Source: Panulirus ornatus
Lineage: Eukaryota > Arthropoda > Malacostraca > Decapoda > Palinuridae
Length of the DNA: 64,000 bases
Direction: 5' to 3'
NCBI RefSeq assembly: GCF_036320965.1
Contig: NC_092239.1
Coordinates: 817,820 to 881,819 of the forward strand
The translations under genes were made by a program, and so were the position numbers. Position 1 is the stretch's first letter. Each line of letters opens with the position of its first letter. Below, one piece after another: positions 31,795-45,278 of the stretch. The notes beneath the pieces were generated by a model that was given only the letters and a program-made list of their open reading frames with translations, was not told the origin of the DNA and ran no database searches.

Positions 31795-32037
31795 ATTTCT
31801 TAGAGAACATCTCCTGAGGCCAAGTCTCCTGGTCGTCCAGTGTTGCCTGATACCCGAGCCTCCCAGCTGCACCTGCCTTAGAGAGAATGGCTCCAGGGGC
31901 ACCTCCAGCTAGTCCAGCATTAATTACTTCCCCAGTCTTCCAACTACACCTGTGTTAGAGAAAACGACATCTGGAGCAACTGCAGGTAGTCCAGCGTTGC
32001 CAGATGCTCCAGCCTTCCAGCGACAGTTGCCTGGGAG
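31795..32037. repeat. 77-bp tandem repeat, about 3 units
   Basis: The word GTCCAGYRTTRCC starts units at 31835, 31912 and 31989, exactly 77 bp apart. Each full unit also carries a TTAGAGARAAYGRC segment and a CCAGCTRCACCTG-like segment. A partial unit precedes 31835. Confidence 0.75.
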
Positions 32038-32474
32038 CTGCGGAAAAATGTTCTAATTAGAGAGGCTAACGGCAGTTTTGTTGCATGTTATTATCATATC
32101 AACGAGTTGATCATTGACTTGATTTTTGTGCTGCTAAATACACGCTGGTTGATTTTGATTGAGTTATGATTTAAGAATTTTAATAGTAGACTGCGAACAT
32201 AAGTTGCTTTTAATATTCATTCTTATTTCATTTTCTGCCGGATTCTTACAGACAAAGAAGCTCTTAAATGAATGTACCTACACTCTCTTAGTTTATATTT
32301 TCTTTTTTTTTCTTCATTGAAAAATAAAATCTAATATCGTAGGATTTTTGTCTGAAAACTTTTGGCAATAGTCTGATATACCTCATTAATGTTCGCCTTT
32401 TTCTATGTACACTCGATTGGCTATTGTCCCCTCTCAAGAGTGACTGGTCAGATATTTGACAGATCGTAAGTGAA

Positions 32475-32476
<2 letters not shown>

Positions 32477-32562
<86 letters not shown>
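32477..32562. repeat. (TA)n microsatellite
   Basis: About 85 bp of pure TA. Confidence 0.95.
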
Positions 32563-32563
<1 letters not shown>

Positions 32564-33974
32564 TATTTATGTATGGCTAGGTTGTAGTTTTACCTTATTT
32601 ATACTTAGGTTTCCTCAACTTCCTTTCCAGAACGCGTGTAGGAATACCTCAGGCGGAAGACTGGCAGGTCATTGTTCGTCTGTCTTGACGTGAACAAGAC
32701 CGGTCGCTTTGGTGGGGTCTTCTCTCCCGTTTAAGCTATAATATCCCCATAAGCGTCAGTCTGCGAGATAACCATTCAAAGCACTGGAAAGGTCCTTGAA
32801 ATTCAATGGATTCATTTAGCAATATAATCCCCGGATTATCTTTATGCCAGTGACGTAGTCTTTGAATCGCAACATTCCAAATCCTCTTACAACGTTCCTG
32901 CATAGTAATCCTCTCTTATGGTCACTTCTAATACGGGTTCTGATCTGTATCCTTTGCCAAGCCTTACGCAGCCATAAAAACTCCTCCCAGGATCATCGAG
33001 AGAAATTACTCTATATATCATGCACCAACTACCGTAGAACAGCTTTTCAAAGTCCCTCCCAGGCGATACGTGGTCATTTATGGTGATAAGTCGAGGTGTC
33101 AGTTTTGTAAAAGACGACCCCAGGGAGTCCGCCAAGGTTTTTATACATGTGATCGGTTCAGGGGTGGCGTGAGGACGGTTTTTGTAACGTGAGGCAGCGG
33201 TCAGAGAAAATAGATTTTCGATAATTCATTCTGAATTGGGGGAACCTAAGGCCTGCTGTAGCCTAACTTGGCGTTTAGGACACAGTTATAATGTTGTAGT
33301 GCGTATCATCTTGAACATCTCGTAGTGCCTAGCACACTCCTGGGAAGCTGAGCTACGGTGCCAACTGAAGACAAAGTAATGTAAGACTTGGCAAGTCTAA
33401 GTATCCACTCAACTAGGAGGCCAAGGTACCGTAAACCTAAAGTTTGAGGGCCTGGTAGACGTGATCTTTGGCGAGCCGAAAGTAGGAGCTTCATGACGAC
33501 CGCCTGGAGTTAGTGATTGATGGGTAATTGCAGGTCAGGTGATGGCTATAGTAGAGTAACATTACCACAACACTTATATCACTGTGTTGATGCGTCACTG
33601 TCAAGGAATATATTGCCTCCTTCATTCCATTACTTAGGGACTCAATAGACACGAAATTGATAGATATCGACTCTAAAAAAAAAACAGCCTTTGCGAAACC
33701 CACACAAATTTAATTTTCTTACCCACTCCCTTGAGATTAATCAGGATTTATTGATGAACGTAGATGAGAGTCTGTAAACTGCCACGGAACTTGTTTTAGT
33801 CGTTAAGGCTCTCATTAAGTGTCAAAACTAGAGAGGAATCTAACAATAGCATAGGATTTTTTTTTTTCAATCAAGTTTCACATCATTGGGGTTTACATGT
33901 TACTGTCAGGCGTGTAAATGTTAATCTACTGTGGTCTGTCTTGATTACATGCTTGGGAAGGTGCACTGCACTCA

Positions 33975-34280
33975 GTTGGTTTGTTGATACACTCACGTTT
34001 TGGTGAGTCATACACTAACAGTTCGGTAGGCTATACACTCACTCTTGGATCATTTATACTCACATATGGGAGACTGATATACTCACATTAAGGTCGTTCC
34101 AACACTCATAGTTTATACATCCGCACTGGGTAGTTCATAAACCCACACTTTGGTAGTCAAAACCTTCACGTTTGGGATGTGATACCGGATGTGATACCTT
34201 GGTAACCTATACACTCACAGCGGAGTAAGTACTTGGTACTCCCAAGCTTGGGTAGTTCATGCACTCGTATCTGGCCAGTT
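33975..34280. repeat. Degenerate ~28-bp tandem repeat
   Basis: Variants of a TTTGGTAGTTCATACACTCA-type word recur about ten times: GTTTTGGTGAGTCATACACT, GTTCGGTAGGCTATACACTC, CTGGGTAGTTCATAAACCCA, CTTGGGTAGTTCATGCACTC. Spacing varies between about 25 and 38 bp. Confidence 0.6.
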
Positions 34281-35106
34281 GTTAGTTCAAATACACATTA
34301 TGTTTACTTGTTATCACTATCCATCTAGAGAGCAAATGTTGTATTACTATGATTCACTTTGGCGGATGTTGTTATGCCAGTGAACGGAAAAAATAAGGCG
34401 TTTGAACAATGCCTGTAGGCTACTCAAAAATCGTCGCATTATAGGAAGAGATAAAAAAAAACATAAAATTATGCGACAAAGAAAATAATAAACAAAAGTC
34501 AATTGTCGGTTAGAAAAGCTTCACTCTCACTGTAATTGTCGTACATTGAATAAACCACTCGAGCAAGCATATTACTTATATTATTGGCATGATGACATAG
34601 TATTGCTTTTTACATTATAAATACAACACAAGACTACTTCAAAATAACTTTGGCTGAACATTGCAATGTCATGGAAAATATTCAGGTTGATGTAGCTTGC
34701 ATGGGCCTACGGCAATACCATCTTGCAACACGTCTCATTACATATATTATCGACCATCTACCAGCCTTAACGCTAGCCTTCTGCTGTTCATTAATCTTCG
34801 CATCGATCAGTTACGATGCCTTCTTGGGCAGGGTCTCCATCGCCGGAAGCAGCATGTCTCGAGTTCTCAAAGAAAATGAACATTGGCAATTCTTGTGCCT
34901 CTAACCTGTACCTTTTGTACTCGTGATTCTATCATTACTATAATCATCATCATTTGTATGATTTATATAATAAACATTGAGGATAATTTAACTGGGAATC
35001 AATTTTAAACTTGTTTTGTCAACTTTTGTTTTTTCTCAATATTTCCAAGACCTGACAATCATGGGGAGAAAAGCGTATCTGTCACGTAGTTTAGAATTCA
35101 TCAATC

Positions 35107-35240
35107 TGCCTGTCTGTCTGTCTGTCTCTCTGTCTCTGTCTTTCTGCCAGTGACTTTAGCTAATTGATTAGCTTATCCTCCGGCTTTTTGTTTTATATGT
35201 AAGTAAGTCTGTCCGTTTGTCTGTCTGTCTGCCTGTCTCT
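35107..35240. repeat. (CTGT)n tracts
   Basis: Two short CTGT/CTGC tracts at 35107-35150 and 35204-35240, separated by unique sequence. Confidence 0.8.
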
Positions 35241-35579
35241 TCCAGTATAGGTATATGGGAACATTACTCGTTCCTTCTGCAACCTTAAGTCGTCTGGTAA
35301 ATATGTCTCCTTTGCCGTCCAGTTTTTGCTTACTCCATCACTTAAATGTTTGTTGATCCTTTGTGGATCTTGAATCACCAGATCATTGCTATTTGGCTTA
35401 AGATTTGTTAGCCAGCTTCCATTATTGTTCCACGTTTCGCCTACTGTTTTGCAACTCTGTAAACATAACATTCTTCAGCCAGATTACTAGCACGAGACCA
35501 TGACATCCTCTCATCCTCAAGGCGATGCTCTTTACTTAGCAAACTGTACTGTACTGTACACTACAAGAAGTAAAAGAGT

Positions 35580-35939
35580 CCTACACACAGGGGAGGGCTG
35601 AAGAGGGCTGACACCTCTCAGCACATTAACATCCAAAAGTCTCTCTTTCGCGCGCCTGTCAATTAACACGTAATCCAATAACGCTCTCTGGCCATCTCTC
35701 CTACTTACATAAGTATACTTATGTATATCTCGCTTTTTAAACCAGGTATTCCCAATCATCAGTCCTTTCTCAGCACATAAATCTACAAGCTCTCCACCAT
35801 TTCCATTTACAACACTGAACACCCCATGTATACCAATTATTCCCTCAACTGCCACATTACTCACCTTTGCATTCAAATCACCCATCACTATAACCCGGTC
35901 TCGTGCATCAAAACCACTAACACACTCATTCAGCTGCTC

Positions 35940-35940
<1 letters not shown>
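35580..35940 (-). pseudogene. RTE AP-endonuclease fragment, inverted relative to R5
   Basis: On the minus strand the translation reads VIVMGDLNAKV (the catalytic GDxN-type motif of AP-like LINE endonucleases), NGNGGELVDLCAEKGLMIGN, TWFKKRDIHKYTYVSRRDGQ and LLDYVLIDRRAKERLLDV (the conserved DYVLI segment). It is the C-terminal half of an endonuclease domain. It starts at a (TA)n array at 35940 and ends without an RT or a LINE tail at about 35580. In an intact RTE element this region lies upstream of RT on the same strand. Here the nearest RT (R5) is on the opposite strand. Confidence 0.85.

Positions 35941-36000
<60 letters not shown>
35941..36000. repeat. (TA)n microsatellite
   Basis: (TA)n between the endonuclease fragment and the poly(T) that ends SINE S2. 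Confidence 0.95.
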
Positions 36001-36015
<15 letters not shown>

Positions 36016-36131
36016 CATACTATTGGCTATTTCCCGCGATAGCGAGGTAGCGTTAAGAACAGAGGACTGGGCCTTTGAGGGAATATCCTCACCTGGACCT
36101 CTTCTCTGTTCCTTCTTTTGGAAAATTAAAG

Positions 36132-36162
<31 letters not shown>

Positions 36163-36265
36163 GAGAGGGGAGGATTTCCAGCCCCCCGCTCCCTTCCCTT
36201 TTAGTCGCCTTCTACGACACGCAGGGAATACGTGGGAAGTATTCTTTCTCCCCTATCCCCAGGGA
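36001..36265 (-). mobile_element. SINE copy S2 (type II), apparently full length
   Basis: Minus-strand SINE. From 36265 it reads TCCCTGGGGATAGGGGAGAA, GTATTCCCTGCGTGTCGTAG, AAGGCGACTAAAAGGG and GGCTGGAAATCCTCCCCTC. An internal T-rich tract follows (A-run on the plus strand at 36131-36162), then GAGGATATTCCCTCAAAGGC and CCTCTGTTCTTAACG. The tail is CGCTACCTCGC, TATCGCGGGAAATAG, then poly(A) (plus-strand T run 36001-36015) and (TA)n. S4 starts at the same nucleotide, so this is probably a true 5' end. No A or B box is evident in the 5' part, unlike S1. Confidence 0.85.
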
Positions 36266-36844
<579 letters not shown>

Positions 36845-36870
<26 letters not shown>

Positions 36871-38422
36871 TGAGAGGGTTAGAGAAAATGATTTGGTAAA
36901 CAGAGAAGAGGTAGTGAAAGCTTTGCGGAAGATGAAAGCCGGCAAGGCAGTAGGTTTGGATGGTATTGCAGTGGAATTTATTAAAAAAGGGGGTGACTGT
37001 ATTGTTGACTGGTTGGTAAGGTTATTTAATGTATGTATGACTCATGGTGAGGTGCCTGAGGATTGGCGGAATGCGTGCATAGTGCCATTGTACAAAGGCA
37101 AAGGGGATAAGAGTGAGTGCTCAAATTACAGAGGTATAAGTTTGTTGAGTATTCCTGGTAAATTATATGGGAGGGTATTGATTGAGAGGGTGAAGGCATG
37201 TATAGAGCATCAGATTGGGGAAGAGCAGTGTGGTTTCAGAAGTGGTAGAAGATGTGTGGATCAGGTGTTTGCTTTGAAGAATGGATGTGAGAAATACTTA
37301 GAAAAGCAAATGGATTTGTATGTAGCATTTATGGATCTGGAGAAGGCATATGATAGAGTTGATAGAGATGCTCTGTGGAAGGTATTAAGAATATATGGTG
37401 TGGGAGGAAAGTTGTTAGAAGCAGTGAAAAGTTTTTATCGAGGATGTAAGGCATGTGTACGTGTAGGAAGAGAGGAAAGTGATTGGTTCTCAGTGAATGT
37501 AGGTTTGCGGCAGGGGTGTGTGATGTCTCCATGGTTGTTTAATTTGTTTATGGATGGGGTTGTTAGGGAGGTAAATGCAAGAGTTTTGGAAAGAGGGGCA
37601 AGTATGAAGTCTGTTGGGGATGAGAGAGCTTGGGAAGTGAGTCAGTTGTTGTTCGCTGATGATACAGCGCTGGTGGCTGATTCATGTGAGAAACTGCAGA
37701 AGCTGGTGACTGAGTTTGGTAAAGTGTGTGGAAGAAGAAAGTTAAGAGTAAATGTGAATAAGAGCAAGGTTATTAGGTACAGTAGGGTTGAGGGTCAAGT
37801 CAATTGGGAGGTGAGTTTGAATGGAGAAAAACTGGAGGAAGTGAAGTGTTTTAGATATCTGGGAGTGGATCTGGCAGCGGATGGAACCATGGAAGCGGAA
37901 GTGGATCATAGGGTGGGGGAGGGGGCGAAAATTCTGGGGGCCTCGAAGAATGTGTGGAAGTCGAGAACATTATCTCGGAAAGCAAAAATGGGTATGTTTG
38001 AAGGAATAGTGGCTCCAACAATGTTGTATGGTTGCGAGGCGTGGGCTATGGATAGAGTTGTGCGCAGGAGGATGGATGTGCTGGAAATGAGATGTTTGAG
38101 GACAATGTGTGGTGTGAGGTGGTTTGATAGAGTGAGTAACGTAAGGGTAAGAGAGATGTGTGGAAATAAAAAGAGCGTGGTTGAGAGAGCAGAAGAGGGT
38201 GCTTTGAAGTGGTTTGGGCACATGGAGAGGATGAGTGAGGAAAGATTGACCAAGAGGATATATGTGTCGGAGGTGGAGGGAGCAAGGAGAAGAGGGAGAC
38301 CAAATTGGAGGTGTAAAGATGGAGTGAAAAAGATTTTGTGTGATCGGGGCCTGAACATGCAGGAGGGTGAAAGGAGGGCAAGGAATAGAGTAAATTGGAG
38401 CGATGTGGTATACCGGGGTTGA
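36845..38422 (+). CDS. RTE-like reverse transcriptase (R5), intact RT frame
   Basis: A 525-codon frame; true homology begins near 36870, just after the frameshift. RT core in order: [93 protein letters not shown] (catalytic Asp of block A), [32 protein letters not shown] (catalytic FADD), [13 protein letters not shown] and [12 protein letters not shown]. The C-terminal region has [37 protein letters not shown] and [19 protein letters not shown], then [10 protein letters not shown] and a TGA stop. The presumed role is target-primed reverse transcription of the LINE RNA, and probably of the SINE RNA with the shared tail. It cannot be autonomous: no in-frame endonuclease precedes it. Confidence 0.9.
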
Positions 38423-38621
38423 CGTGCTGTCAGTGGATTGAATCAAGGCATGTGAAGCGTCTGGGGTAAACCATGGAAAGCTGTGTAGGTATGTATATTT
38501 GCGTGTGTGGACGTATATATATACATGTGTATGGGGGGGGTTGGGCCATTTCTTTCGTCTGTTTCCTTGCGCTACCTCGCAAACGCGGGAGACAGCGACA
38601 AAGTATAAAGAAAAAAAAAAA

Positions 38622-39302
<681 letters not shown>

Positions 39303-39303
39303 C

Positions 39304-39366
<63 letters not shown>
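39303..39366. repeat. (CA)n microsatellite
   Basis: Pure CA array of about 62 bp. Confidence 0.95.
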
Positions 39367-39367
<1 letters not shown>

Positions 39368-39429
39368 TCATATACAGACATCATTTGAGACTGTGGCACC
39401 ATGAGATTCAAGCAGGGTTAAGGTGGAGA

Positions 39430-40390
39430 CCACCTCAACGGAAGTAAACAAAAGGACGCAAGTTAGGGAAGCCTCTCGAAATGGGTTGACGTCACCAGTG
39501 GCGTGCCGCAGGGTTCCGTTCTTGGACCACTGTTTTTTCTTGGACTATATGATGACTTGCCAGAATGGTTGGAATCCTACCTGAATATGTTTGCGGATGA
39601 TGTCATGGATACAAGGGAAGTGAAAAGCGAGGAGGAGGATTGGATCAACCTACAAGGGGCTGTAGACAAGATCGAAAGTTGGTCTGATAAATGGTTGTTG
39701 ACATTCAACCTGAGTAAATGTAATAAGGATCCGCAGGGGAAGAACGCCTCAATATCACCTGGCGGGACATAAGCTGCGCTGCTTGAATCTGTTTGTTAGA
39801 GAGAGACTTGGGAGGAGACATCGTCCAAGCCTCTTGCCAAGGTCTCAACTTAGGAGTATATCTAAGAGTATAGTTAAGGATACAAACGGTCATATATTAG
39901 AATAGCATTCAAGTTTACGGATAAGAAAATATTTAGGAAGCTGGTCACATCCAACAATTGGTCAAAACTAGGAATATCCTTCTCAAGTTTGGTCACCACA
40001 CTTCAAGCAGCACAAACAACCAGTGAGGAAAGTTCAGAGGAGGGCAACTAAAGTAGAACCAGAACTGACAGAGCTGGGTTACAGGGAAAGGCTAAAGGCA
40101 TTTCATTTGTCAATCATGGAAGAAAGAAGGTAAGGGGAGGTCTGAACACAGCCTTTAACTTTCTAAATCAATTTGATGATGTAGACAGTAAACAGATCTT
40201 CAAAAGATACAGGGATAAAACAATCAGATTCCATAACATGATATTAAGGAAGAACCTTCTTGGGAAAGATGTGGAGCAATACATTCATATTAAATGGATT
40301 GTGGATGAATGGAATCAACTGAATCTTACGATTATGAACGTGGGGAACAAACAGATGTTGAACTGATTTTTTTGTAGTAAAGAAAGTTCA
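39430..40390 (+). pseudogene. CR1/Rex/Jockey-type LINE reverse transcriptase relic
   Basis: A second, unrelated non-LTR RT. From 39482 the frame reads WVDVTSGVPQGSVLGPLFFL (RT block B of CR1/Jockey-type elements), MFADDVM (block C, FADD kept), then WINLQGAVDKIESWSDKWLL and TFNLSKC. After frameshifts the typical 3' part follows: ELTELGYRERLKAFHLSIME, ERR (fs), LNTAFNFLNQFDDVDSKQIF, KDKT-like residues, ILRKNLLG and VDEWNQLN near 40320. A frameshift or stop precedes 39482 and several follow, so it is old and dead. The clade call within CR1/Rex/L2/Jockey is uncertain. Confidence 0.82.
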
Positions 40391-40466
40391 GAAGCTAGTG
40401 CCCCACGAGTGAAGAACTCCCACCCCATCAATAAGGATAGATAATCACATAAACACCCATGATACA

Positions 40467-40467
<1 letters not shown>

Positions 40468-40504
<37 letters not shown>
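40468..40504. repeat. (CA)n microsatellite
   Basis: Pure CA array. Confidence 0.95.
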
Positions 40505-40505
<1 letters not shown>

Positions 40506-43211
40506 GAAGAGTGTAAGCGGCAGTAAACAACCCTCCCCTTCCCCCGCCTCCCCCATTTAGCACCTTTCAGCCACATCCAAGAGATGCAGGTGTCGCGTGG
40601 CATCAACCAATAGCAAAGGCGGCAGTCTCTGACGTCATGGACACGGTCATAACTTGTGAAGGTCATCAGGTGGGTTCCAGTGTAAAGCGAGGTCAACAAG
40701 TCAGTCGCCTTTGTTGCTATTTGATAAATACATTTCTCATTATCTTGACGTCTGCTGGAACCATTGATCGTCCGGTGTTTAAGAGGTTCATCTTTTCTCA
40801 CTTTATTTACAACATCCTGTTGTGTGACAAGGCCACGCAGGTCAAACCTACAGCCTCTCCTTCCATCGTGATCTATTAATCACGTTGCTGATTATATCGC
40901 TCGTTGCATATCATTACTGCACGTCAACAGAGCACCATTGAACATAAACATTCGTTGCCAGCATCAAATGATTGACTGATGAGTGATTAGTAACCTGAAA
41001 GTTATAACAAACACGTTTTACTAAATGACTGAAAAAATTGCATATGACATCAACAGCTCGTGATTTATGCTGCCCGTGGCTGGTGAGGTTACGAAAGAGA
41101 GATTAACTTAGTCCCAGGCGGAGGCAGTGGACCCAGGTTTAGTGGGACTTGCTGTAACTTTCAGGTGGTGGTGGTGGGAGGAGGGGGACGGGGGACTCAC
41201 TTGTCTGGCAGTGAGTACTTGAGGTGTTGTGTGCAAAACAAGCTCACTCCCCGATGTAACCTTTCCAGTATATGACATTAACTCTACAGCCCGCCAGCCC
41301 TGCATGAACACCTGGACAAATAAACACAAACCCATGAAAGTTGGTTCAGGCCCAAGCTTTCCTCCTTAAAACTCTTTTATTTCTATATTTTTCCGTCACA
41401 ATTTTCTTTTTTTTTTTCAGGTTAATCTATCTGCGTCTTTGTCTCCTGTCACACACATTTTTGCTACATAAGAACTACAGTACTGTGAGCCAGGCCAACA
41501 GCCACAGTTATCTCATGTTTATTACAAATATCTAACCTCAAGAGAGACAACCAAACAGAAGAGATCTAATGGTCAGATAGACAATGGATCGCGCCGGGAA
41601 GTCACTTGGTGAATCTAACAACTACACCAACAACAACTTTGGTGGAAAAACTTGCCTGACTGATAGTGAAACAACACAGTTGATTCCAATGGTGACTTAC
41701 TCTTCTACTTTTCTTTTTCTGTCCTCGCCTTCTCTTGACATTATCTCTCTTTCAGTAACCTTCCAAAACACCCCTCCCTAATACCTCAATTCCTGAAGAC
41801 TCGTCATTCCATCGATAATCAGAAAAGATATCATAGCCAAATCTCCAGCCGTCTGGACCTGGATGGAGAATCTGGGTTCAGATCCTGCATCTAACATAGA
41901 CTTAATTTTCCTTAATTGTCCTCAACTTACACTTATTACCTCGATCGTGTGAATCCTACGACAAACCTTTCCTAAAATCTCCAGCTAATAAAAACCAGTC
42001 CCTCCAATAAACATCCAAGAAGCTTATTCATGAATCTATCTCAAGCCATCTTCCAAAACCCGTCCGTCCAGTCATCAGTAAAGAGAGACATTCCTAGGTT
42101 TACCCTCACTCACCTCTGAGTGGATCATTGATCACAACATGGCTATAAGGCTTGATACCACACATGTTCTTGCTGGTAACATCCACAGCTTTGACGCTGG
42201 TTCCGCCTCGTTACGTGCAGCAGGTTCTATACGTCTAGATTAATGATTACCAATGTTATACATCATAGATAATATTTGAAAGTGCTAAAGTTTTAGTTAA
42301 TGACTTTATATGTATAAAGCATTTGTTTCTACAAACCATTTTGTTTTATATACTTTTATATTTGATGAACTGTGCTGAATTGTGGTGTTTCCTATAGTTA
42401 GCTTGTTACTTAACGTTTCCTATTATTGGGGATTAGGTTTACAAAATCCTAATCAATTTCTAACGCATTTTCTCTCACTTCATTCCTTTCACTCGATATT
42501 GCATTTGACTAAGTCATACTTTCCCGTGCCATGCTGGTTATTATTAAGAAAAAGTCATTCTTAACCTTTCTAATACTGAGACTGAATATGTGTGTATATA
42601 CTTATATAGCGTTTACATTAGTGTAGTGAAGGAAAGGGAAGAAAATGGAGGAGGGACAGAACAAGTGTAGAGTGAATGAAGGTGTAAATGTGTAATGTGT
42701 TACTGTATGCTATGAAAGAGTTGGAGAAGGTGAAATGTTTAATGAAGATACTTCATAAGCCGTAGTGCAGTTGGATGTAGAGTCTACTCTGAAAACATTT
42801 GTATTTGAGATGATAGATAACCCACATATTACTTAACACATTAGAAGTTTACTTAAGATAATTCGTACTTCAGTAAAGTCATTCAGAGTGTAGCACATCT
42901 TTACACAAGTGAATGGGAACCGTTTCATAAAATCGATCAGATAAATGATTGTATCAGCTCACAAGAGGAATAACTAACTCATCCTACTTTACTTCATCAT
43001 GTGGTGCTGCCTGCTTCACACGCTGTGTTGACAGCTAATATGTTTATGAACTGAAGCTTGACAGACGGTCTTATTAAACTTTATCATCATCTCATCACTT
43101 GATAAACTATCTGTAATTATCTATTCCATCAAAAAATATGCTATAAAACAATCCGTCAACCTACTGATGATTTATTAAGTTAATTAGTTCATGCAAGATT
43201 GGTTTTAGTAG
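40505..43211. other. Intergenic; no gene seen
   Basis: Several 60-110-codon frames exist, none with motif support. No repeat arrays are evident. Confidence 0.5.
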
Positions 43212-43244
<33 letters not shown>

Positions 43245-43251
43245 ATATATA
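43212..43251. repeat. (TA)n microsatellite
   Basis: (TA)n with a TTTA interruption, abutting RTE fragment R8. Confidence 0.95.
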
Positions 43252-43462
43252 TCCTCTTGGTCAATCTTTCCTCACTCATTCTCTCCATGTGCCCAAACCA
43301 CTTCAAAACACCCTCTTCTGCTCTCTCAACCACGCTCTTTTTATTTCCACACATCTCTCTTACCCTTACGTTACTCACTCGATCAAACCACCTCCCACCA
43401 CACATTGTCCTCAAACATCTCATTTCCAGCACATCCATCCTCCTGCGCACAACTCTATCCAT
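43252..43462 (-). mobile_element. RTE internal fragment R8, (TA)n on both sides
   Basis: The minus strand encodes [20 protein letters not shown], then [20 protein letters not shown] and [18 protein letters not shown], a 70-codon internal piece of the RTE C-terminal region. Neither a 5' part nor the 3' UTR and tail is present; both ends run straight into (TA)n. The lack of a tail means ordinary LINE insertion alone cannot explain it. Confidence 0.9.
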
Positions 43463-43485
43463 ATATTTATATATATATATATATG

Positions 43486-43528
<43 letters not shown>
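43463..43528. repeat. (TA)n(TG)n compound microsatellite
   Basis: TA units passing into about 18 TG units. Confidence 0.95.
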
Positions 43529-43529
<1 letters not shown>

Positions 43530-45188
43530 TGTGAGTTTAATTTATGAAAGCTGAATATAGGTACAGTTAGATAGTCTCGGCATGTTAGTTTTTATCCAAA
43601 CATCAACTCATAAGACAACATTTTGTCCTGAGATAAAAAAAGATCAGGTGTTTTGCGCAACAGACGAATAAGCAGGAAGTGCTTTGTTATTCAGTCTTTG
43701 AAAAAAGAAAAACTGGTGAATAATTTTATGGCTCCATTTCCTGTATGATTCTCTCTCATTCATAAACTGTATTTAGAACGTTATATTCACTTATAGTACA
43801 CTGTAAGCCAGGGTTACTCGAGCATAATGTGGGGGTTGGTTGCAACTTAAAGCTGTGATCTATATCTGTTTGTTTGTTGATCTACAAATAATTGTACGTT
43901 GAACATCTCCTTGGTTAGGTTGGCTCTGAGTACCACCCAACTTGGTATCTGCGGCCGCTAGTGGACTCAGAACCCATCAAGGTACACATCTGTAATAAGA
44001 GATTAAAGATGATTTCCGCATCAGGCGTGGCGTGCCTCTTATGTATCAGTGTACGTCCAGTGTATTAGGTGTAGTATACCCTATCTGTGTCACGCATGAC
44101 CCACGTGGCTTCTTGGACGTCAGGTAATGCATATTTCCTGGCCCCACTTACCATGGATACTCGTAGCCTAACTCCCCTGTGTTAGATAAGGCACATGGCC
44201 CATAACGTGCGTTTGGTGTTACATTTGGTGCTGCTCCAAGGAATGCATGCACTGGTATACTGTAACACAAGCTCTGTCCTTCTTCAGCCGTCGTATCAAA
44301 ATCTCGGCCATTCTTCCGTCAGTTTTTATAACCTGCCGCACAAATCCCCTCATTTTCAATTTTCCACCTCCTTATTCCTCTCGATAGAAACAATTACTCA
44401 GTCATGCTACCACTGGACAGCAAGTTCGATACGCAAAAATGTTGCTCGATGGAATTACAGCGGAACGTGAGGCCCAGGTGTTGAAGCACGACTAATGCTG
44501 CCTAACACCACAACCCTCGAGGCACAAAAACTATGTACAGGTTGAAGATCACTTCTTACACCTTGGATTTAACCTGTACTAGCTAGCATAAACATGGCTT
44601 ACAGTTTCCAAATTTTCCAGATATTTCATTTTTTCATGTGCAAAAACATTTCGGCAAGCCTCTACTTTCCAATAAGTTTTCATATTCTTTGATTTATTTC
44701 TTATTTTTTAACTATGATTTCCTGACGTATTTCTTATTTCATTTAAGATGTAAGACATGATTTTAGGAGTATGTTATTCCGCAAGTATCCAGAATATTGA
44801 ATAATGTATATGGTAATAATGCAGCTTTTTCCCGTCGACCAACAGTGTGTGGACTGAAGCTAAGGTTACAGTAATATACTGAGGACACTGTTTCAAGTCG
44901 AGACATAAACCAAACCATATACATTTTGGGAGGGAACTCACCATGAGTCAGTCATACCCACCTAGTGTCATGAGACATTCATAAACAGTTAGTGTTTATC
45001 TGTTTAGCAATAGAAATTAATCATTGTTTCTCTCAAGGAACAGAGTTACTGGCATCACTGTTTGTCATGTTGAGAATCAAAGTCATGTGGTGTCAAGATG
45101 AGGGACTGACTCGGGGTAATGATTCTCCTCTGGTGTTGACAGCTGACATCAGTCTTGTCTGCATGAGAAAGAGAAGATAGAATCATGA

Positions 45189-45189
<1 letters not shown>
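43529..45189. other. Intergenic; no gene seen
   Basis: No recognisable structure. Confidence 0.5.

Positions 45190-45278
<89 letters not shown>
45190..45278. repeat. (TA)n microsatellite at the R6 tail
   Basis: (TA)n followed by a 22-base T run that is the poly(A) of minus-strand R6. Confidence 0.95.

Larger units (their letters stand above)
32563..35579. other. Intergenic; no gene seen
   Basis: No motif-bearing frame. It contains a degenerate repeat at 33975-34280 and (CTGT)n stretches at 35107-35150 and 35204-35240. Confidence 0.5.
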
